A stretch of 64,000 nt of DNA from Ovoidimarina sediminis (lineage in GTDB: Bacteria; Pseudomonadota; Alphaproteobacteria; Rhodobacterales; Rhodobacteraceae), in contig NZ_JAWHTE010000001.1 of the NCBI RefSeq assembly GCF_032586175.1, positions 525,605 through 589,604 of the forward strand, written 5' to 3'. How positions within the stretch are numbered: the first letter of the stretch is position 1; each line of letters starts with the position of its first letter. The notes below the pieces were generated by a model. It had not been told where the DNA came from, did not search any database, and was given only the letters and a program-made list of their open reading frames with translations. Shown piece after piece: positions 8,646 to 17,915 of the stretch. The position numbers were made by a program, and so were the translations under genes.

Positions 8646-9041
8646 TCAGGCCGCGCCCACGCGCTCCTCCACCGCATCCGCCAGCGCCTCGGCCCTTGCG
8701 GCGAGTTCCGAAAGCGTATCGGTCACCTCTTCGGGGATCCGCGCGACTTCCACCTCCCTTGGTGTCATCGCCGCCTCCCGCGCCTCTTCAAGCTGCGCGG
8801 TAAGCGATCCCACCTGCTTCTCCATCGCCTTTACCCGGTCATCCGCCCCGGCGGCCTTGTCGGCCAGCAGAAGCCCGGCCATCAGAAGCATCCGGCTTTC
8901 CGGCATCCGCCCGATCTGGCTCAGCAGCGTCTGCGCCTCGGTGTCCAGCATCTGGGCCGCGGCGTGAAGGAAATGCTCCTCGCCATCCTGGCAGGCCACT
9001 TCGAAATCCCGCCCGCCGATCGTGATCGTCACCTCAGGCAC
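8646..9041 (-). CDS. zapA: Cell division protein ZapA
   Basis: 131 residues. The N-terminal MPEVTITIGGRDFEVACQDG strand segment is followed by the long helix that forms ZapA dimers and tetramers (LLMAGLLLADKAAG onward, coiled coil to the C-terminus). ZapA cross-links FtsZ filaments at the division ring. Its start overlaps the end of the upstream coiled-coil gene by 8 bases, so the two are cotranscribed. The tkt / small coiled-coil protein / zapA neighbourhood is common in alphaproteobacteria and supports the call. Confidence 0.93.
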   Translation of the reverse strand: MPEVTITIGGRDFEVACQDGEEHFLHAAAQMLDTEAQTLLSQIGRMPESRMLLMAGLLLADKAAGADDRVKAMEKQVGSLTAQLEEAREAAMTPREVEVARIPEEVTDTLSELAARAEALADAVEERVGAA

Positions 9042-9495
9042 TGGCCGCCTCCTTCAGCATGGGTTCAAGTTCCGCGAGCGCCCGGTCGATCTCCGCCCGG
9101 TTCGCCTCGTTGAGTTCGCGCAAGGCCTCGATTTCCGTCTCGAGCGCACTGTTGACAAGGTCGGGATCGGCAAGCCCCGCGGCATTCGCCTGCCGAAGCG
9201 CCGCGTTCGACTGGCGCAGTTCGGCATTCACCGATCTCAGCCGCTGCAAATCCGCATCCGTATCGGTCAGCGCCTGCCGCAGCGTCGAGACCTCTTCCTG
9301 CAGCGAGGCCACCATCGTCTCCTGCCGCTCCTTGATCGCGCGCACGCGCTCTTCAAGCTGGGCATTCGCCTCCCGCTCCGCGGCAAGCTGATCCTGCAAT
9401 TCGCTCTGATCATCCGCCGACAGGCGGGAAACAGCCGCCCCAACCCGCTCCAGCGCCGCGGTGATCCGCTGCTCGAGCTCCGCGATGTCCGACAT
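9034..9495 (-). CDS. Coiled-coil protein upstream of zapA
   Basis: 153 residues that are almost entirely predicted coiled coil with regular heptads (for example ELQDQLAAEREANAQLEERV and LRSVNAELRQSNAALRQANA) and no signal peptide or membrane segment. It occupies the place of the DUF4164-type proteins that precede zapA in other alphaproteobacteria. A role in division through ZapA is inferred from the 8-base overlap only. It diverges from tkt across about 210 bases in which I see no clear element. Confidence 0.8.
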   Translation of the reverse strand: MSDIAELEQRITAALERVGAAVSRLSADDQSELQDQLAAEREANAQLEERVRAIKERQETMVASLQEEVSTLRQALTDTDADLQRLRSVNAELRQSNAALRQANAAGLADPDLVNSALETEIEALRELNEANRAEIDRALAELEPMLKEAASA

Positions 9496-9705
9496 CCTCG
9501 CGTCCCCTTTACCTGGTTCGCCCTGTCCTCTTGGTCATCCGCTCCGAATCAGGCCGGCAACCATTCCGCCAATTCTAGCCAGATGGGTCTGGGAGTTCAC
9601 CCCCTCCCCGGGGCGGCCCCGCGCCGCCTTGCACTTGGCCCCGAGGCTGGTATCAGGTCGTCACCCGCCGCAGCTGGCGCGGCGTCAAGATAGGACACGG
9701 GACCT

Positions 9706-11754
9706 TTGGACATCGCACGACTGAGAGAGCTTCACCCCGACCACTGGCAAAAGGCAACCGCGATCCGGGCACTGGCCATGGATGCCGTTCAGGCGGCCAA
9801 TTCGGGCCATCCGGGCATGCCCATGGGCATGGCCGATGTCGCCACAGTCCTTTTCGAGAAACACCTGAAATTCGATGCCTCGGCCCCTGACTGGCCCGAC
9901 CGCGATCGCTTCATCCTCTCTGCCGGCCATGGCTCTATGCTTCTCTATGCGCTGCTCCACCTCACCGGCTACGCCGACATGACGCTGGAGCAGATCAAGA
10001 ACTTCCGCCAGCTCGGCTTCAAGACCGCGGGTCACCCCGAATACGGCCACGCCAAGGGAATTGAGACAACGACCGGGCCGCTCGGCCAGGGCCTCGCCAA
10101 CTCCGTCGGCTTCGCCATCGCCGAAGAAGCGCTCCGCGCCCGTTTCGGCAAGAAGATCGTCGATCACTACACCTACGTCATCGCGGGCGACGGCTGCCTG
10201 ATGGAAGGCATCAGCCACGAGGCGATCGGCCTTGCCGGCATGCAGAAGCTCGGCAAGCTCATCGTGCTCTGGGATGACAACAACATCTCGATCGACGGCG
10301 AACTCTCGCTGTCGGACATCACCGACCAGCCGCGCCGCTTCCAGGCCGCGGGATGGCAGGTGATTTCCTGCGACGGCCACGACCCCGAGGATATCGACGC
10401 CGCCCTGACCAAGGCGAAATCCTCCAAGAAACCCACGATGATCGCCTGCAAGACGCGGATCGGCTTCGGCGCCCCCACGAAGGAAGGCACCGCGAAGGTC
10501 CACGGCTCGCCCCTCGGCCCTGACGAAATCCAGGCCACGCGCGACGCCTATGGCTGGCCTTACGGCCCGTTCGAAATCCCCGCCGAGGTCAAGGCGGCGT
10601 GGGAACACATTGGCGCCCGCGGCGGCGCCGAACGTGCCGAATGGCAGGGCCGTCTCGAAAGCCTGTCCTCGAACCGCCAGGCGGAATTCGCCCGCGTCAT
10701 GTCGGGCGAGGCGCCGAAACGCCTCTCCGCCACGATCCGCGCCCTGAAGAAGCAGATCTCCGAATCCCAGCCCAAGGTCGCGACGCGCAAAAGCTCCGAA
10801 ATGGTGCTCGAAGTCGTGAACCCGGTGATGCCCGAAACCATCGGCGGCTCCGCCGATCTTACCGGTTCGAACAACACCAAGACCGCCGATCTCGGTATCT
10901 TCGATCCGTCAAACCGCAAGGGCCGCTACGTCCATTTCGGGATCCGTGAACACGGCATGGCGGCGGCGATGAACGGCATGATCCTCCATGGCGGCATCAA
11001 GCCCTATGGCGGCACGTTCCTCACCTTCACCGATTACGCCCGCGGCGCCATGCGGCTGTCGTCGCTGATGGAAATCGCACCGGTTTATGTGATGACCCAC
11101 GATTCCATCGGGCTTGGCGAAGACGGGCCGACGCACCAGCCGGTCGAACATATCGCCATGCTGCGCGCGACACCGAACTGCCGCGTCTTCCGTCCCGCCG
11201 ATACGGTGGAAACGGCAGAGGCTTGGGAAATCGCGCTGACCTCGACCAAGACGCCCTCGGTGCTCTCGCTGACCCGCCAGGGCCTGCCGACGGTCCGGAC
11301 CGAGCACAAGATCAAGAACCTCACGGCCCAGGGCGCCTATGTCCTTCGCGAGGCCGAGGGCAAGCGCCAGGCGATTCTCATGGCCACCGGCTCCGAAGTC
11401 GAAATCGCGCTCGCGGCCCGCGACCTTCTTCAGGCCGAGGGCATCGGCACCCGCGTCGTCTCCATGCCATGTTGGGAACTTTTCGAAGAACAGGACGAAG
11501 CCTATCGCAAGCGTGTCCTCCCCGCCGGCCCCGTCCGCGTGGCGATCGAGGCGCTGGTTCGTTTCGGCTGGGATCGCTGGCTCTTCGGCGAACGCGGCAA
11601 GCGCGAGAAGTCCGGCTTCATCGGCATGCACGGCTTCGGTGCCTCCGGCCCGGCTGAAGAGCTTTACGAACATTTCGGCATCACGGCAGAGGCGACGGCC
11701 ACCAAGGTCAAGGATCTTCTCGAAGGCCGCTGGGCGCCAGACCCGCGCACCTGA
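9706..11754 (+). CDS. tkt: Transketolase
   Basis: 682 residues, close to the usual length for a thiamine-diphosphate transketolase of the pentose phosphate pathway and Calvin cycle. Seen are ANSGHPGMPMGMADVATVLF near the N-terminus, the ThDP/metal motif beginning GDGCLMEGISHEAIGLAG with a later DDNN, the pyrimidine-domain IGLGEDGPTHQPVEH, and a C-terminal domain ending in GFGASGPAEELYEHFGIT. The start appears to be TTG at 9706 giving MDIARLRELHPDHWQKATAI, which matches family N-termini; no ATG fits nearby. The ribosome site (ACGGGAC) is weak, so translation may be modest. Confidence 0.96.
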   Translation: MDIARLRELHPDHWQKATAIRALAMDAVQAANSGHPGMPMGMADVATVLFEKHLKFDASAPDWPDRDRFILSAGHGSMLLYALLHLTGYADMTLEQIKNFRQLGFKTAGHPEYGHAKGIETTTGPLGQGLANSVGFAIAEEALRARFGKKIVDHYTYVIAGDGCLMEGISHEAIGLAGMQKLGKLIVLWDDNNISIDGELSLSDITDQPRRFQAAGWQVISCDGHDPEDIDAALTKAKSSKKPTMIACKTRIGFGAPTKEGTAKVHGSPLGPDEIQATRDAYGWPYGPFEIPAEVKAAWEHIGARGGAERAEWQGRLESLSSNRQAEFARVMSGEAPKRLSATIRALKKQISESQPKVATRKSSEMVLEVVNPVMPETIGGSADLTGSNNTKTADLGIFDPSNRKGRYVHFGIREHGMAAAMNGMILHGGIKPYGGTFLTFTDYARGAMRLSSLMEIAPVYVMTHDSIGLGEDGPTHQPVEHIAMLRATPNCRVFRPADTVETAEAWEIALTSTKTPSVLSLTRQGLPTVRTEHKIKNLTAQGAYVLREAEGKRQAILMATGSEVEIALAARDLLQAEGIGTRVVSMPCWELFEEQDEAYRKRVLPAGPVRVAIEALVRFGWDRWLFGERGKREKSGFIGMHGFGASGPAEELYEHFGITAEATATKVKDLLEGRWAPDPRT

Positions 11755-11772
11755 TCCCTTCCTGACGACCCG

Positions 11773-11810
11773 AAAAAAGGCCGGCGCTGCACCCGCAGCG
11801 CCGGCCTTTT
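11773..11810. terminator. Bidirectional terminator between tkt and the DUF808 gene
   Basis: GGCCGGCGCTGC (11779-11790) and GCAGCGCCGGCC (11795-11806) pair perfectly. An A-run lies on the left and TTTT on the right, so it can end both convergent genes. Confidence 0.85.
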
Positions 11811-11843
11811 CGCTTCAGCCCTCGCGCGATGCCCGCCCGGCCG

Positions 11844-12827
11844 TCAGTGCTCCCCCTGCGCCGCCTTTTCCGACCGGAAAAGGCCCATCACCGGCGTCAG
11901 CACGTAATGCGATACGGGGATCAGCACGAAGCCAAGCGCCAGCCCCACCACCCCGTCCAGCCCTGCGGTCACGATCCACTCCACGGCCCCCGCAAGGTTC
12001 TGCGACACGGCGCCGGCCACGCTCACGGAAATATCGTGAATGAAGTCGTAAGGCCCGTGCACACCCATCTCGTGCAGCCCGTGCACGATGATCGATCCGC
12101 CGACCCAGATCATCGCCGCCGTGCCCACAATGACAAGAAGCTTCATGAAGGTAGGCATCCCCTTCACGATGGCCTGCCCCAGCCAGCGCGTCATGCGAAG
12201 CCGCCCGTTCGCACACATGTGCAGCCCCGCGTCATCGGCCTTCACGATAAGACCCACGGCTCCGTAAACCGCGACCGTGATCAGCACCCCCGCCACACCC
12301 AGCGCCCCGGCATTCATCCAGAACGGCAGGTCCTCGGGCAGCGCCGACAGCGTGATCGTCATGATCTCCGCCGACAGGATGAAATCCGTCTTGATCGCGC
12401 CTTTGACCTTGGCTTCCTCAAGATGCGCGTCCTTCAGCTTCTCCTTGTACACATCCTCGGCATGGTGATCCGCCGGGTTCACCACGTGCCACACCTTCTC
12501 CGCCCCCTCGAAACACAGATACGCCCCCCCAAGCATCAGCAAGGGCGGGATCGCCCAGGGCGCGAAGGCCTGCAGGATCAGCGCCAGGGGCAGAAGGATC
12601 ACAAGCTTGTTGAACAGCGATCCCTTGGCGATCTTCCAGACGATCGGAATCTCGCGATCGGCGGAAAAGCCATGCACGTATTTCGGCGTCACCGCTGCAT
12701 CGTCGATCACCGCGCCCGCGGCCTTGGACGAGGCTTTGACGGCCTGCCCCACCACATCATCGACCGATGCCGCCGCAACCTTCGCGATTCCCGCGACGTC
12801 GTCCAGAAGTGCCAGAAGCCCGCTCAT
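11844..12827 (-). CDS. DUF808 family inner-membrane protein (YedI-like)
   Basis: 327 residues starting MSGLLALLDDVAGIAKVAAA, the standard DUF808 opening, followed by KYVHGFSADREIPIVWKIAKG and several hydrophobic segments (about residues 75-110 and 165-300). YedI-like proteins are widespread multi-pass inner-membrane proteins without an assigned reaction. The start is supported by a GGAGAG site. It converges on tkt across a shared terminator. Confidence 0.9.
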   Translation of the reverse strand: MSGLLALLDDVAGIAKVAAASVDDVVGQAVKASSKAAGAVIDDAAVTPKYVHGFSADREIPIVWKIAKGSLFNKLVILLPLALILQAFAPWAIPPLLMLGGAYLCFEGAEKVWHVVNPADHHAEDVYKEKLKDAHLEEAKVKGAIKTDFILSAEIMTITLSALPEDLPFWMNAGALGVAGVLITVAVYGAVGLIVKADDAGLHMCANGRLRMTRWLGQAIVKGMPTFMKLLVIVGTAAMIWVGGSIIVHGLHEMGVHGPYDFIHDISVSVAGAVSQNLAGAVEWIVTAGLDGVVGLALGFVLIPVSHYVLTPVMGLFRSEKAAQGEH

Positions 12828-12913
12828 ACCGTCTCTCCGCCCGTATCGCCTCGCCTTAACGATAGCGGTCCGAAGCGGGGCTTCAACGCGGTAATTCGGG
12901 ACGTCGCGGCAGG

Positions 12914-13342
12914 TCAGTCGAAAAACAGACCCCGGATATCCTTCGAAAAGCTGCGGCGGACGTTGTTCATCTCGCCTTCCGAGATCCGGTGATCGAGCGT
13001 GTCCAGAACCGCGCCCACGGCAGCCGCCTCGTCCCCTAGCGGATCACTCCGGAAGTCTCGCTGAATCCCCTGCAGGAAGGCCGCGCGCGTCCGGTCACGC
13101 ACCGGCGTCTTCGATGGATCCCAGCCCTCGTAATAGATCCCCCGGATCATGATCGGCATCTGCGCCGCAAGCTGCGCCGCTTCGTCGACGCTCAGATGAT
13201 CGCGGATCGCATGCAAGACCGACCGCAAAAGCCTGTAGGCACGCTGTTTGTTGCCCCATCCGGCCCGCTCGTCGACCTCGTTGATCCAGATATTCGCCTG
13301 CTGAACGGATTCGTCGATGATCTTCAAACCAAGTGCGCTCAT
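12914..13342 (-). CDS. DUF2267 domain protein
   Basis: 142 residues beginning MSALGLKIIDESVQQANIWI, with tandem short helical repeats (RAYRLLRSVLHAIRDHLSVD, then LAAQMPIMIRGIYYEGWDPS) typical of DUF2267 proteins. These are small soluble helical proteins often found near stress or ion-handling genes; the function is unknown. An open frame extends further upstream, but ATG 13342 has GGGGAGGTG at good spacing and matches family N-termini. Confidence 0.88.
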   Translation of the reverse strand: MSALGLKIIDESVQQANIWINEVDERAGWGNKQRAYRLLRSVLHAIRDHLSVDEAAQLAAQMPIMIRGIYYEGWDPSKTPVRDRTRAAFLQGIQRDFRSDPLGDEAAAVGAVLDTLDHRISEGEMNNVRRSFSKDIRGLFFD

Positions 13343-13409
13343 GGTCCACCTCCCCGATGTCCGGCGAATCCATTTCACCAGATCGGCGCGGCTCACATGC
13401 TGACGCAGA

Positions 13410-14231
13410 TCAGCCTGCGCGCATCAGCGACGGCAGGCGATTGACGTCCTTGTAAAGCAGGTACCGGAACGGCCCCGGCCCGCCAGCATAGCAGGCCTGC
13501 GGGCAAAAGGCGCGCAGCCACATGAAATCACCGGCCTCCACCTCCACCCAGTCGTCGTTCAGCCGGTAGACGGCCTTGCCCTCGAGTACGTAAAGCCCGT
13601 GCTCCATCACATGGGTCTCGGCAAAGGGAATGACGGCCCCGGGCATGAAACTCACTATATTGACGTGGAAATCGTGGGCCAGATCGTCGGACGTCACGAA
13701 ACGCTGCGTCGCCCACGCGCCATCCGTTCCGGGCATCGGATCCTTCGCCACCCGCGCCTCGTGGGTGACGAACGGCGCGGGCGGCTCAAGCCCCGGCGCC
13801 GGTTGCCAGCGTTTCCGGATCCAGTGGAATCGCGCCGGCCCCGCCCCCCGGTTCCGGATCCGCCATCCGCATCCCGGTGGAAGATAGGCATAGCTCCCGG
13901 GCTCCAGCGCATGATCCGCCGCCCCGAGGCTCAGCGTTGGCGTCCCACCGGTGACGAAGATCACCGCCCCCGCACCGGCATCGCTCTCCGGGGCATCCGA
14001 TCCGCCCCCGGGCGCAAGTTCCATGATGATCTGGCTGAACGTCTCCGCAAACCCGGTCAGCGGCCGCGCCAGAACCCAGCCCCGCGCGCCCTCCCACCCA
14101 GGGAAGGCCGAGGTCACGATATCGGTCATAACGCCCCGCGGAACCACCGCGTAAGCCGTTGTAAACACGGCCCGGCCCGTCAATAGCTGCGATTGCGGCG
14201 GAAGCCCGCCCTGCGGTGTTCCATAACTCAT
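13410..14231 (-). CDS. (S)-ureidoglycine aminohydrolase (cupin family)
   Basis: 273 residues with two cupin domains. The C-terminal cupin has the metal-binding pattern PFAETHVMEHGLYVLEGKAV and GDFMWLRAFCPQACYAGGPG, typical of Mn-dependent ureidoglycine aminohydrolase (AllE/UglY type). The enzyme removes ammonia from ureidoglycine in allantoin and purine breakdown. The start MSYGTPQGGLPPQSQLLTGR matches the family; its ribosome site is weak. No other ureide genes are adjacent, though guanine deaminase lies about 27 kb away. The gene diverges from the Crp/Fnr regulator at 14404. Confidence 0.88.
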   Translation of the reverse strand: MSYGTPQGGLPPQSQLLTGRAVFTTAYAVVPRGVMTDIVTSAFPGWEGARGWVLARPLTGFAETFSQIIMELAPGGGSDAPESDAGAGAVIFVTGGTPTLSLGAADHALEPGSYAYLPPGCGWRIRNRGAGPARFHWIRKRWQPAPGLEPPAPFVTHEARVAKDPMPGTDGAWATQRFVTSDDLAHDFHVNIVSFMPGAVIPFAETHVMEHGLYVLEGKAVYRLNDDWVEVEAGDFMWLRAFCPQACYAGGPGPFRYLLYKDVNRLPSLMRAG

Positions 14232-14403
14232 GGGCCGATCATTCCGCGATCGCCCGGGAATAACTACCAAGCACCTTGCAGAAACACCTTCAGCAAAGAC
14301 AGGCATGGCCCGCAGCATGCCCCGATGGAACCTCCCGCACCGTCAAACGTTCTATTTGCGAAGCCAGCGCCGTCACCCTAGGGCGATGGTATGGAGAGTT
14401 GAC

Positions 14404-15165
14404 ATGAACGAACTGCGCGTATTCGGGCAATCCCCCCTTGGGCAGCCGCCCTTGGCGAAACCGTCTCCGGCACCGTTCAACGAACTCGAAATCGCTGAAC
14501 TGAACAAGGGCAGCATTCGCACCATTTCCTTCCGTGACGGTGAAAACCTGATCTCCGCGGGATCGGTCATTTCACACAGTTACCTGCTTACCGATGGCTG
14601 GGTCGGGCGTGTCTACACGGCACTCGACGGCCGCCAGCAAGTCGTGAACACATACCTCCCGGGCGATATCTACATCGTGCGCCATGGTCAGACCCGCCGC
14701 GCCACCCTCGACGCGGTTGCCCTGACCGATGGCGCGGCGATCGCAATCGATCCCAAGGCAATGGCCGACGCCGCCCAACGCCTGCCCGAGCTTCAGGACA
14801 AGCTGAACTGGCACACGATGCGGGTGATGAACATCGTCTCGAACCAGGTCGTGTCGCTGTCGCTCCGCGCCTCGGCCAAGCGCATCCTGTTTCAGCTTCT
14901 CGAAATCCGGCTGCGCCTCGAACAGGTCCATCAGCTCGAGGATGGCGGCTACGACCTGCCCCTCTCCCAAACCGAACTCGGCCAGATCTGCGGGCTCTCG
15001 GTCGTCGCGGTGAACCGTGCAATGCGCCGCCTGCGCGATCAGGGCCTGATCTCCGGCACAGGCCGGAAGATCGGCTTCCCCAATCTCACCGCAGCCATGG
15101 CCTTCGCCGAATTCGACCCGGGCTATCTCGAACCCTACGCCTCCCCCGTCGCCGCTGCGCAATAA
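14404..15165 (+). CDS. Crp/Fnr family transcriptional regulator
   Basis: 253 residues. An N-terminal cyclic-nucleotide-like effector domain (about residues 30-150, with ENLISAGSVISHSYLLTDGW and a LPGDIYIVRH turn) precedes a C-terminal helix-turn-helix (LSQTELGQICGLSVVAVNRA, about residues 195-225). No four-cysteine Fnr cluster set is visible, so it is probably not a classic oxygen sensor. GGAGAG at 14393-14398 sets the start. It diverges from ureidoglycine aminohydrolase and converges on the GcvT/FAD dehydrogenase gene with a 4-base gap. Confidence 0.9.
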   Translation: MNELRVFGQSPLGQPPLAKPSPAPFNELEIAELNKGSIRTISFRDGENLISAGSVISHSYLLTDGWVGRVYTALDGRQQVVNTYLPGDIYIVRHGQTRRATLDAVALTDGAAIAIDPKAMADAAQRLPELQDKLNWHTMRVMNIVSNQVVSLSLRASAKRILFQLLEIRLRLEQVHQLEDGGYDLPLSQTELGQICGLSVVAVNRAMRRLRDQGLISGTGRKIGFPNLTAAMAFAEFDPGYLEPYASPVAAAQ

Positions 15166-15169
15166 GGCG

Positions 15170-17587
15170 CTACGACCTGAACCGCGCGCCCTCGGGGTCG
15201 AACAGGGGGTCCGTCACCAGCCGCGCCTTGCGCATCTCGCCGAGGATCTCGATCTCGACCTCCAGCCCGTCCGCCGCCCGCTCCCGCGGCACGAAGCCCA
15301 GGGCAACCGATTGCGCCGCCCAGTGTGAATAGCCACCCGAGGTGCAGAAGCCCTGCACCCGGCCATCCAGCCAGATCGGCTCATAGGCCACCACATCGGC
15401 ATCCTCCGCCTCGACGACAAAAGCAGCCAGAACACGGTCCGGCGGCGCTGCCCGCTCCGCCTCCGCCGCCGCCCGACCAATGAAATCCACGTCCTTCTTC
15501 CACGAAATGAACCGGTCGAGCCCTGTCTCCGCCGGCGTGTAATCGGGCGAGTATTCCCGCATCCACGACCCGAAGAAGCGGTCAAGCCTGAGGCTCATCA
15601 TCGCCCGCATCCCGAAAGGCGCCATGCCGTGCGCCTTCCCCGCCTGCCAGAGATAGCCGAACAGCACCCGCTGGCTCACCGGATCGCAGAAGATCTCATA
15701 GCCCAGGTCGCCGGTATAGCTCACCCGCTGCACAACGCAGTCCGCCATCCCCACCGTCATCCGCTTCACGTCGAGAAACCGGAACGCCTCGTTCGACACA
15801 TCCGCCCCGCTCGCCGCGGCCAGCACATCGCGCGCCTTCGGCCCCGCGATCTGAAACCCCGTCACCCGGTCCGAGATGTTCTCGACGATCACCCCCGGTT
15901 CGGCATGGGCCTCGAACCACCGCAAGTGATAGTCCTGCGCCCCGTAACTCGCCGTCAGCCGGAACTCGCCTTCGCTCAGGCACGACACGGTGAAATCCCC
16001 GATCAGCCGCCCCTTTTCCGACAGCATCGGCGTCAGCGACAGGCGCCCCGGCCCCGGGATCCGTCCCGCCATGATCCGGTCAAGCCAGGCCCGCGCGCCC
16101 GGCCCCGCCACGCGGAACTTGCCGAAATTGTGGGTCTCGTTGATCCCCACCCCCTCACGCACCGCCCGCACCTCCCGCGCCACGGCCTCCCAGGCGTTGG
16201 ACCGCCGGAAACTCGGGGTCTCGAAGCGCGGCTCCTCGCCCTGGGCGAAGTAGTTCGGCACTTCGAGGCCGTACTGCGCCCCCCAGACCGCGCCCAACTC
16301 CTCCCAGATGTCGTAGACCGGCGTCGACCGGAAAGGCCGCGCGGCGGGCAGTTCCTCGTTCGGATAGCTCACCGAAAACCGCCGCTGATAGTTCTCGATC
16401 ACCTTCGGCACGGTGTAACCCGGCGTCGTCCACCGCCCGAACCGCGCCACATCCATCGCGAAGACATCGCGCTCGGGCTCACCCTCGACCATCCATTGCG
16501 CCAGGCTCAGGCCCACGCCGCCCCCCTGGCTGAACCCCGCCATCACGGCACAGGCCGACCAGTAGTTCCTGAGCCCCGGCACCGGCCCAACCAGCGGGTT
16601 CCCGTCGGGCGCGAAGGTGAACGGCCCGTGGATCACCCGCTTCACCCCGGCCCGTTCCAGCACCGGAAACCGCCGATAGGCGAAATCCACACTCTCCTCG
16701 ATCTTCTCGAACTGGTCGTTCAGAAGCTCGTGCCCGAACTCCCAGGGCGTTCCCCCGACGGCCCAGGGCTCGCATTTCTGCTCGTAGAACCCGATGCAAA
16801 GCCCCCGGCCCTCCTGGCGCAGGTAACTCTCTCCACCGGGATCCATCACATGGGGAAACTCCTCGCCGCGTTCATAGATCTCGGGGATATCCTCGGTCAC
16901 GAGGTACTGATGCGCCATCGGCAGAAGCGGCAGGTAAACGCCCGCCATCGCCGCCACCTCCCGTGCCCAAAGCCCGGCGGCATTCACCACATGCTCTGCA
17001 TGCACGGTGCCCTTCTCCGTCACCACGTCCCACGTTCCGTCCGCCCTCGGGCTGGTCTCCAGCACCCGGCAATGGGTCACGATCTCCGCGCCCCCCATCC
17101 GCGCGGCCTTCGCATAGGCATGGGTCGTCCCCGACGGATCGAGGTGCCCGTCAAGCGGATCGTAAAGCGCCCCGAGGATCCCGTCGGTGTTCACCAGCCC
17201 GTCGGTCCGCGCCACGATCTCTTCGGGCGACAGAACCTTGGTCTCAAGCCCCATGTAGCGGTGCTTCGCCCGCTCCGCCTTCAGCATGTCGAACCGCTCG
17301 GGGCTATCGGCCAGCGTGATCCCGCCCACGTGGTGCAACCCGCAGGACATGCCCGTGATCTCCTCGAGCTCCCGGTAAAGCCGGATTGTATAGCCCTGAA
17401 GCGCGGCCATGTTGGTGTCGCCATTGAGCGTATGAAAGCCGCCCGCCGCGTGCCATGTCGACCCGCTCGTCAGTTCCGACCGCTCCAGCAGCATCACATC
17501 CGCCCAGCCAAGCTTCGTCAGGTGATAGGCCACCGAACAGCCCACCACGCCCCCGCCGATCACCACCACCCGTGCCGTCGTCTTCAT
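15170..17587 (-). CDS. FAD-dependent GcvT-family oxidoreductase (dimethylglycine/sarcosine dehydrogenase type)
   Basis: 805 residues. An N-terminal DAO/FAD domain has VVVIGGGVVGCSVAYHL (residues 6-22) and the STWHAAGG segment whose His carries covalent flavin in dimethylglycine dehydrogenases. The FAO_M region follows, then a C-terminal GcvT tetrahydrofolate-binding domain (about residues 420-800, with DLGYEIFCDP). Such enzymes oxidise N-methyl groups and pass the one-carbon unit to folate. The Rieske oxygenase just upstream suggests stepwise demethylation of a quaternary or tertiary amine, with betaine and dimethylglycine as the obvious guesses. The start at 17587 has AAGGGAA; 103 bases separate it from the 74-residue gene. 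Confidence 0.87.
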   Translation of the reverse strand: MKTTARVVVIGGGVVGCSVAYHLTKLGWADVMLLERSELTSGSTWHAAGGFHTLNGDTNMAALQGYTIRLYRELEEITGMSCGLHHVGGITLADSPERFDMLKAERAKHRYMGLETKVLSPEEIVARTDGLVNTDGILGALYDPLDGHLDPSGTTHAYAKAARMGGAEIVTHCRVLETSPRADGTWDVVTEKGTVHAEHVVNAAGLWAREVAAMAGVYLPLLPMAHQYLVTEDIPEIYERGEEFPHVMDPGGESYLRQEGRGLCIGFYEQKCEPWAVGGTPWEFGHELLNDQFEKIEESVDFAYRRFPVLERAGVKRVIHGPFTFAPDGNPLVGPVPGLRNYWSACAVMAGFSQGGGVGLSLAQWMVEGEPERDVFAMDVARFGRWTTPGYTVPKVIENYQRRFSVSYPNEELPAARPFRSTPVYDIWEELGAVWGAQYGLEVPNYFAQGEEPRFETPSFRRSNAWEAVAREVRAVREGVGINETHNFGKFRVAGPGARAWLDRIMAGRIPGPGRLSLTPMLSEKGRLIGDFTVSCLSEGEFRLTASYGAQDYHLRWFEAHAEPGVIVENISDRVTGFQIAGPKARDVLAAASGADVSNEAFRFLDVKRMTVGMADCVVQRVSYTGDLGYEIFCDPVSQRVLFGYLWQAGKAHGMAPFGMRAMMSLRLDRFFGSWMREYSPDYTPAETGLDRFISWKKDVDFIGRAAAEAERAAPPDRVLAAFVVEAEDADVVAYEPIWLDGRVQGFCTSGGYSHWAAQSVALGFVPRERAADGLEVEIEILGEMRKARLVTDPLFDPEGARFRS

Positions 17588-17690
17588 GGCGCAGTTCCCT
17601 TCATTTTGGCCCAAATACTCCCGCCGGAGGCGGCGTCCCGCCGAAGGCGGGACCACGATGGATGTCGCGCCGGAGGCGCGTCCGCCAGGC

Positions 17691-17915
17691 TCACGACTCC
17701 CGACCTTCCGCCTTCAGGCGCGCATAAAGCGCCCCGGCCCGCGCATCCCCGGCCTCGAGCGCGAAGATATAGGCATGGGTCAGGAAGAAGCACGCCCGGT
17801 CCACGTCACCCGCCGCCTCCGCGGCCTCCGTGTAAAGCCCGACAAGCGCGGTCCCGTCCCCCGCCCCATGGGCGGCGAGAAGCCCGGCCTCTATCTCGCC
17901 CGCCGGCCGGCTCAT
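17691..17915 (-). CDS. Small conserved-looking protein downstream of the Rieske gene
   Basis: 74 residues, helical and alanine-rich (AHGAGDGTALVGLYTEAAEA, then FLTHAYIFALEAGDARAGAL), resembling a single TPR/SEL1-like helix pair. The ATG overlaps the Rieske gene's stop codon (ATGA), which implies coupled translation. No cysteines or signal peptide suggest a redox role. It may be an assembly or regulatory partner of the oxygenase; this is inference. Confidence 0.7.
   Translation of the reverse strand: MSRPAGEIEAGLLAAHGAGDGTALVGLYTEAAEAAGDVDRACFFLTHAYIFALEAGDARAGALYARLKAEGRES

Noticed and set aside
9496..9705. 6S RNA near zapA, as seen in other bacteria
   Set aside because: The gap downstream of zapA is too short, and the tkt-side gap shows no long imperfect helix with a central bubble.
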